Source: Bacteroidales bacterium (GTDB lineage: Bacteria > Bacteroidota > Bacteroidia > Bacteroidales > Paludibacteraceae). Taken from it: 32,726 bases of DNA. How positions within the stretch are numbered: position 1 is the first letter of the stretch; each line of letters begins with the position of its first letter. The DNA is taken from assembly GCA_022777485.1 (NCBI GenBank), contig JALFGC010000101.1, positions 1-32,726 on the forward strand, read 5' to 3'. The notes below the pieces were generated by a model. The model saw nothing but the letters and a program-made list of their open reading frames with translations, made no database searches and was not told where the DNA came from. This document shows positions 28,431 through 32,726 of this stretch, piece after piece. The position numbers and the translations under genes are program-made.

Positions 28431-28438
28431 AAAGAATA

Positions 28439-29743
28439 ATGTATACTCCTGTTCCCGTCCTGCTGCTAACGGGTTATCTTGGCAGCGGAAAGACGACATT
28501 GCTCAATCGTATTCTCTCCAACACGGAGGGGATACGGTTTGCCGTTATAGTGAATGATTTAGGTGAGGTGAACATCGATGCCGACCTTATTCAAAAGGGT
28601 GGCGTGGTGAGCCAGCAAGACGACAACCTCGTGGCATTGCAGAACGGTTGTATCTGCTGCACGCTGAAGATGGACCTTATAGACCAGTTGCGCGACATCA
28701 TTAACATGAAGCGCTTCGACTATATCGTCATCGAAGCGAGTGGCATCTGCGAACCAGCACCGATTGCGCAGACTATCAGTTCGATGGCGACACTCGGTCC
28801 GCAGTATATCACCAACGGCATACCGCGTCTTGACAGCATCGTGACCGTGGTGGACGCGCTGCGCATGAGAGATGAGTTCAACAACGGCAACGCTCTGACA
28901 CGCGACGGACTTGAAGACGAAGACCTCGAAAACCTCGTAATACAGCAGATAGAGTTCTGCAACACGATACTTCTGAACAAGGCTGCGGAGGTGAGCGCTG
29001 ACGATCTGCGCAAACTCACCGAGATAATCCGCGCCATTCAGCCTAAAGCAGAAATCATACCATGCAACTACGGCGACGTAGACTTGGAGCGTCTGCTCAA
29101 CACCGGTCGCTTCAACTTCAACGAGGTGGCTACATCGGCTGCATGGATCAACGAGATTGAGAATCATCACGGCGATGAGGAGGATGACGACGATGAGGAG
29201 GAGGAGGAGCATGAGAACCATCATCACGACCATGAAGATGAAGATCATGAACATCATCATCACGACCATGAAGATGAAGAGCACGAGCACCATCATCACG
29301 ACCACGACTGCCATGGCGGTTGCGGACATCACCATCACCACGACCATGAAGGCGGCGAAGTGGAGGAGTATGGCATTGGCACGTTCGTATATTATCGCAG
29401 AAAGCCGTTCGACATGAACTTCTTCGACAACTTCGTGGCACGTCTGTTCCCGAAGAACGTCATTCGATGCAAGGGATTGTGCTGGTTCAAGGAAGAGCCC
29501 GACATGTGCTATCTCTTTGAGCAGGCAGGTAAGCAGATGGAGCTGAAAAATGCCGGACAGTGGTACGCCACAATGCCGAAGGACGAACTGCAGCAGATGC
29601 TCGAACGTGAAGAAGGACTGCGCAGAGACTGGGACGAGAAGTATGGCGACCGTATGCAGAAGCTCGTGTTCATCGGTCAGAAACTCGACAAAAAGACAAT
29701 AAAAGAACAGCTCGACATGTGTCTTACGGATGTAGAACTGTAA
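28439..29743 (+). CDS. COG0523/CobW-family P-loop GTPase with histidine-rich metal-binding region
   Basis: LLTGYLGSGKTTLLN (Walker A), NGCICCTL (CxCC), HHHDHEDEDHEHHHHDHEDEEHEHHHHDHDCHGGCGHHHHHDH, C-terminal CobW_C-like RCKGLCWFKEEPDMCYLFEQAGKQMEL. Confidence 0.93.
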   Translation: MYTPVPVLLLTGYLGSGKTTLLNRILSNTEGIRFAVIVNDLGEVNIDADLIQKGGVVSQQDDNLVALQNGCICCTLKMDLIDQLRDIINMKRFDYIVIEASGICEPAPIAQTISSMATLGPQYITNGIPRLDSIVTVVDALRMRDEFNNGNALTRDGLEDEDLENLVIQQIEFCNTILLNKAAEVSADDLRKLTEIIRAIQPKAEIIPCNYGDVDLERLLNTGRFNFNEVATSAAWINEIENHHGDEEDDDDEEEEEHENHHHDHEDEDHEHHHHDHEDEEHEHHHHDHDCHGGCGHHHHHDHEGGEVEEYGIGTFVYYRRKPFDMNFFDNFVARLFPKNVIRCKGLCWFKEEPDMCYLFEQAGKQMELKNAGQWYATMPKDELQQMLEREEGLRRDWDEKYGDRMQKLVFIGQKLDKKTIKEQLDMCLTDVEL

Positions 29744-29771
29744 AAGGACTTACGGAATTATAACATAAAGC

Positions 29772-29803
29772 AAGAGGGTATGGCGGAATAGCCATACCCT
29801 CTT
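29772..29803. terminator. Terminator between convergent COG0523 and pepD genes
   Basis: aagagggtatggc/gccataccctctt 13-bp perfect stem, 6-nt loop, followed by tattttttag. Confidence 0.88.
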
Positions 29804-29819
29804 TATTTTTTAGTCTGCG

Positions 29820-29843
29820 TGGGTATGACATGGATGCCATACC
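29820..29843 (-). terminator. Second hairpin (gggtatg...cataccc) on the pepD side
   Basis: gggtatgacatggatgccataccc read directly. Confidence 0.5.
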
Positions 29844-29851
29844 CTTCTATA

Positions 29852-31300
29852 TTAGAGATGCTTCATGATGTCGAGCAGGTGATCCCAAACCATCTGAACA
29901 GTCGGGATGTGCAGACGCTCGTCAGGAGTATGCACGTCGCGCAGCGTAGGACCGAACGAAACCATATCGAGGTTCGGGTAGCGCTCCGAGAACAGACCGC
30001 ACTCCAAGCCAGCGTGGATGCCCTTAACGATAGGATCCTTGCCGAAGAGCTTCTTGTACGACTCTACAGCCACCTTCGTGAGCTTGCTGTCCGGGTTCAT
30101 CTTCCAAGCGGGATAGCCGTCGCTCATCTTCACCTCAGCGCCAGCCAGTTCGAAGGCAGCTTTCACGGTGTTAGTCTCGTTCTCGAGGTTGCTCATCACG
30201 TTAGAGCGCTGCGAAGCCACTACGTTGATCTCGTTCTCTGCGGTCTGAACGCTTGCCACATTGTTAGAAGTCTCGACCATGTATGCCAGAGCCTCGTCCT
30301 GGCACATAGCGAACACGCCGTTGTCGACAGCCTGCATGCAGAGGATGAAGCGGCGGCTTGCGTCCTTCGGCAGTACGCTCTCAGCGTCGGTGCTACCGAG
30401 GTTGAACTCCATAACCGGCTCGGTTACGTGGAACTCCTCCTCGATGTTAGCTGTGAACACGTTCCAGTCGGCACGAACAGTCTCCTTCTCGCTTGCCGGA
30501 ACAGCGAATACGATGCTGCCGTCGCGAGGAATAGCGTTGTGCAGCTTGCCCGAGTTGAACTTAGCGAGGCGAAGATCCATCTTCTCCTGCTCCTTGTAGA
30601 GGAAACGAGCGAGAATCTTGATAGCGTTGGCGCGCTTCTTGTTGATATCGTCGCCAGAGTGTCCGCCCTTCAAGCCCTTTACCGAAGCTGTGAGGAAGAA
30701 CATACCCTCGGGAGCAGCCTCACGCTCGAATGTGAAGCGAGCCGAAGTAGTCTTTCCGCCGGCGCAAGAGATGAAAATCTGTCCTTCGTCCTCAGAGTCG
30801 AGGTTGATGAGCATATCGCCTTTCATGAAACCTGCCTTCATGCCCATAGCACCAGTGAGACTTGTCTCCTCGTCGCGTGTGAACACACACTCCAGCGGTC
30901 CGTGCTCGATGTCGTCGCTGTCGAGGATAGCCAGTTCGATGGCGCATCCGATGCCGTCGTCAGCACCGAGAGTTGTGCCCTTAGCGTTGAGCCATTCGCC
31001 GTCGACATAAGTCTGAATAGCGTCGGTGTGGAAGTTGAAGTCTACGTCTACGAGTTTGTCGCAGACCATGTCCATGTGGCTCTGCAGGATGAGTGTAGGA
31101 GCGTTCTCATGACCCTTTGTAGCCGGCTTGCGGATTACTACGTTGCCCGTCTCGTCGGTCTCGGTCTCTAAGCCGTGGCTCTTGCCGAACTCCTGAAGAT
31201 ACTCAATCATGCGCTCCTCATGCTTTGAAGGGCGCGGAATCTCATTGATTTTAGCAAACTGCTCGAACACGCGAGCAGGTTTCAATTCGCAAATGCTCAT
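29852..31300 (-). CDS. pepD: Aminoacyl-histidine dipeptidase (M20 cytosol non-specific dipeptidase)
   Basis: LILQSHMDMVCDK, GTTLGADDGIGCAIELAIL, FTRDEETSLTGAMGMK, GLKGGHSGDDINKKRANAI. Confidence 0.96.
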   Translation of the reverse strand: MSICELKPARVFEQFAKINEIPRPSKHEERMIEYLQEFGKSHGLETETDETGNVVIRKPATKGHENAPTLILQSHMDMVCDKLVDVDFNFHTDAIQTYVDGEWLNAKGTTLGADDGIGCAIELAILDSDDIEHGPLECVFTRDEETSLTGAMGMKAGFMKGDMLINLDSEDEGQIFISCAGGKTTSARFTFEREAAPEGMFFLTASVKGLKGGHSGDDINKKRANAIKILARFLYKEQEKMDLRLAKFNSGKLHNAIPRDGSIVFAVPASEKETVRADWNVFTANIEEEFHVTEPVMEFNLGSTDAESVLPKDASRRFILCMQAVDNGVFAMCQDEALAYMVETSNNVASVQTAENEINVVASQRSNVMSNLENETNTVKAAFELAGAEVKMSDGYPAWKMNPDSKLTKVAVESYKKLFGKDPIVKGIHAGLECGLFSERYPNLDMVSFGPTLRDVHTPDERLHIPTVQMVWDHLLDIMKHL

Positions 31301-31351
31301 TTTCCTTAATTTTTTTATGTTGATGTTATAATAATCTGAATTTTCGGTAAA

Positions 31352-31387
31352 TTATTTTGCCATACCGCCGATTTGCCGTACCTTTGT
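31352..31387 (+). promoter_or_regulatory. Putative plus-strand promoter (TTTTG...TACCTTTG)
   Basis: attattttgccataccgccgatttgccgtacctttg; -33 TTTG-like and -7 TAnnTTTG-like elements at plausible spacing. Confidence 0.45.
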
Positions 31388-31399
31388 ACCGATATGGGC

Positions 31400-31491
31400 G
31401 GTGCAGCCTATCTTCTGCAAAGATAGCGCAAATCGAGCGCAATGAAGCTTGCTTCAAATTGCCGAGGTGCAGCCTATCTTCTGCAAAGATA
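31400..31491. repeat. 26-bp exact direct repeat GGTGCAGCCTATCTTCTGCAAAGATA (31400-31425 and 31466-31491) with intervening hairpin
   Basis: Both copies read directly. Each has TATCTTTGC on the minus strand; the spacer has the inverted gcaatgaagc/gcttcaaattgc. Confidence 0.95.
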
Positions 31492-31529
31492 ATGTAAAAG
31501 GTAGACACCACAAAATAAAAAAATATAAT

Positions 31530-31724
31530 ATGATTAAATTAATGCTTATAAGCCTCGCTGTAGTGGCAGTAGCCTTCGCTTTGTTGTCGATAAAGGTGCT
31601 GCTGAAACGCAATGGCAAGTTCTCTTCACAGCACGTACACGACAATCCGGGCTTGCGCAAGCAGGGCATCCACTGCGTGATGGACCAGGACCGCGAAGCC
31701 CGTGAGCGCAACGGTGCCTACTAA
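31530..31724 (+). CDS. Small single-TM conserved hypothetical protein
   Basis: MIKLMLISLAVVAVAFALLSIKVLLKRNGKFSSQHVHDNPGLRKQGIHCVMDQDREARERNGAY: one TM helix plus a basic tail; resembles a small family common in Bacteroidota. Confidence 0.7.
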   Translation: MIKLMLISLAVVAVAFALLSIKVLLKRNGKFSSQHVHDNPGLRKQGIHCVMDQDREARERNGAY

Positions 31725-31826
31725 TATGCCTAAGTTGTATATAGTGGTACTAACTGATTTGTCTATAATATATAATGTATAGACAGGCAGGCACTTAAAA
31801 TGATAAAATTAAAAAACAGAATAAAT

Positions 31827-32453
31827 ATGAACAAGAAAAACATTTTCGGCGCATTTGCACTCGCAACTGTAGCCGCTTTCGCAATGACCTCTTGCGACAA
31901 GTCGAAGAGTCAGGTTGACGAGAAGAAGGTAGAGAGCAAGCAGGCTGTGCCTTCAGACGCAAAGATTGCGTATGTAGAGGTAGACAGCATCATGTCGCAG
32001 TACAAGTTCTGCAAGGACTACTCGCTCATTCTCCAGAAGAAGGGTCAGAACATCCAGAACACACTCGCACAGAAGCAGCACGCTCTTGAGCAGGCTTACG
32101 GCAACTTCCAGCAGAAGGTTCAGCAGAACGCCTACACACGCGAGCAGGCAGAGCAGATCCAGATGTCGCTGCAGAAGCAGAACAGCGACCTTCAGGTGCT
32201 CAACCAGCGTCTGAGCGGCGAGTTCCAGGCAGAGACAGAGAAGTATAACAACGCTCTGCGCGACTCTATCCAGCACTTCCTCGCTGTATACAACAAGGAC
32301 AAGAAGTATGGCTTGATTCTGAGCAAGGCAGGCGACAACATCCTCTACGCCGACAAGGCTTACGACATCACCAACGAGGTGATTGCAGGCTTGAACAAGG
32401 CTTACAAGCCGGCGGCTCCTGCAAAGGAGGAGAAGGCTGCTAAGAAGAAGTAA
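31827..32453 (+). CDS. OmpH/Skp-like lipoprotein
   Basis: Lipobox FAMTSCDK; IAYVEVDSIMSQYKFCKDYSLILQKKGQNIQNTLAQKQHALEQAYGNFQQKVQ coiled coil; KYGLILSKAGDNILYADKAYDIT. ATG at 31827. Confidence 0.88.
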   Translation: MNKKNIFGAFALATVAAFAMTSCDKSKSQVDEKKVESKQAVPSDAKIAYVEVDSIMSQYKFCKDYSLILQKKGQNIQNTLAQKQHALEQAYGNFQQKVQQNAYTREQAEQIQMSLQKQNSDLQVLNQRLSGEFQAETEKYNNALRDSIQHFLAVYNKDKKYGLILSKAGDNILYADKAYDITNEVIAGLNKAYKPAAPAKEEKAAKKK

Positions 32454-32502
32454 GTATTTCTGCAAAGAAAAAGTAAGGCTTCTTTACAGACAAAATGCAT
32501 AT

Positions 32503-32545
32503 AACCGGAGACAATGCTGCCAATAGCATAGTCTTCGGTTTTTTT
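32503..32545 (+). terminator. Rho-independent terminator after the OmpH-like gene
   Basis: aaccggagac-a-atgct-gccaat-agcat-a-gtcttcggtt followed by ttttt. Confidence 0.88.
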
Positions 32546-32643
32546 GTGCTCGTACACTTTGTCGCTTATTTTGCAAATTCACGTTGTGAGTGAAGATTTT
32601 TAAACAAAACGCCAATTAAAACACAAAAATATCTATCAAATGT

Positions 32644-32676
32644 TTCTTTGTATTAAAATATTTGTTACTTTTGCAA
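32644..32676 (+). promoter_or_regulatory. Putative promoter for a gene beyond the window edge
   Basis: tctttgtattaaaatatttgttacttttgc: TTTG plus TAnnTTTG-like box (TACTTTTG). Confidence 0.45.
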
Positions 32677-32726
32677 TCGTATTGTATGCCTTTAGTGTAA
32701 AATTGATACAATTAATAATTGGAGAG

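Noticed and set aside
29819-31171. 450-aa plus-strand ORF opposite pepD
   Set aside because: Fully antisense to a confidently identified gene; the protein has no recognisable domain and is explained by codon bias leaving the opposite frame open.
31326-31511. 61-aa minus ORF with repeated FAEDRLH motifs
   Set aside because: Translation of the 26-bp DNA repeat; no independent coding evidence.

Overview
A 32.7-kb chromosomal window, AT-rich between genes, from a Bacteroidota organism (probably Bacteroidales; the repeats and -7 'TAnnTTTG' promoters look Prevotella/Bacteroides-like, which is inference). I count about 24 protein-coding genes, mostly housekeeping: GNAT acetyltransferase, orphan FecCD-type permease, panB, HEXXH metallopeptidase lipoprotein, sodB, holA, PrsW-family protease, S9 peptidase, two nucleotide-sugar dehydrogenases, acyl-CoA synthetase, gcvT, aldo/keto reductase, pepT, 2-hydroxyacid dehydrogenase, large lipoprotein, PorT-like protein, aroQ, rho with a long disordered insert, DUF2723 membrane protein, COG0523 GTPase with a His-rich segment, pepD, a small membrane protein, and an OmpH/Skp-like lipoprotein. 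No tRNA, rRNA, CRISPR, transposase, phage or defence locus was found. The unusual content is a dense, layered set of short repeats. (i) 7-8 bp tandem arrays of differing sequence lie just upstream of, or across, many start codons. (ii) Several of these arrays recur as inverted pairs around short cores, one forming a 31-bp near-perfect stem. (iii) An 84-bp palindromic element has inserted in frame into a peptidase gene with a 9-bp direct repeat at its edges. (iv) A 44-bp array of four exact 11-mers lies in phase between 9-bp direct repeats. (v) Duplicated intergenic cassettes occur, one carrying a duplicated -7 promoter box. I found no convincing new multi-gene system; the best candidate for undescribed biology is the start-codon-proximal short-repeat family together with the in-frame palindromic insertion.
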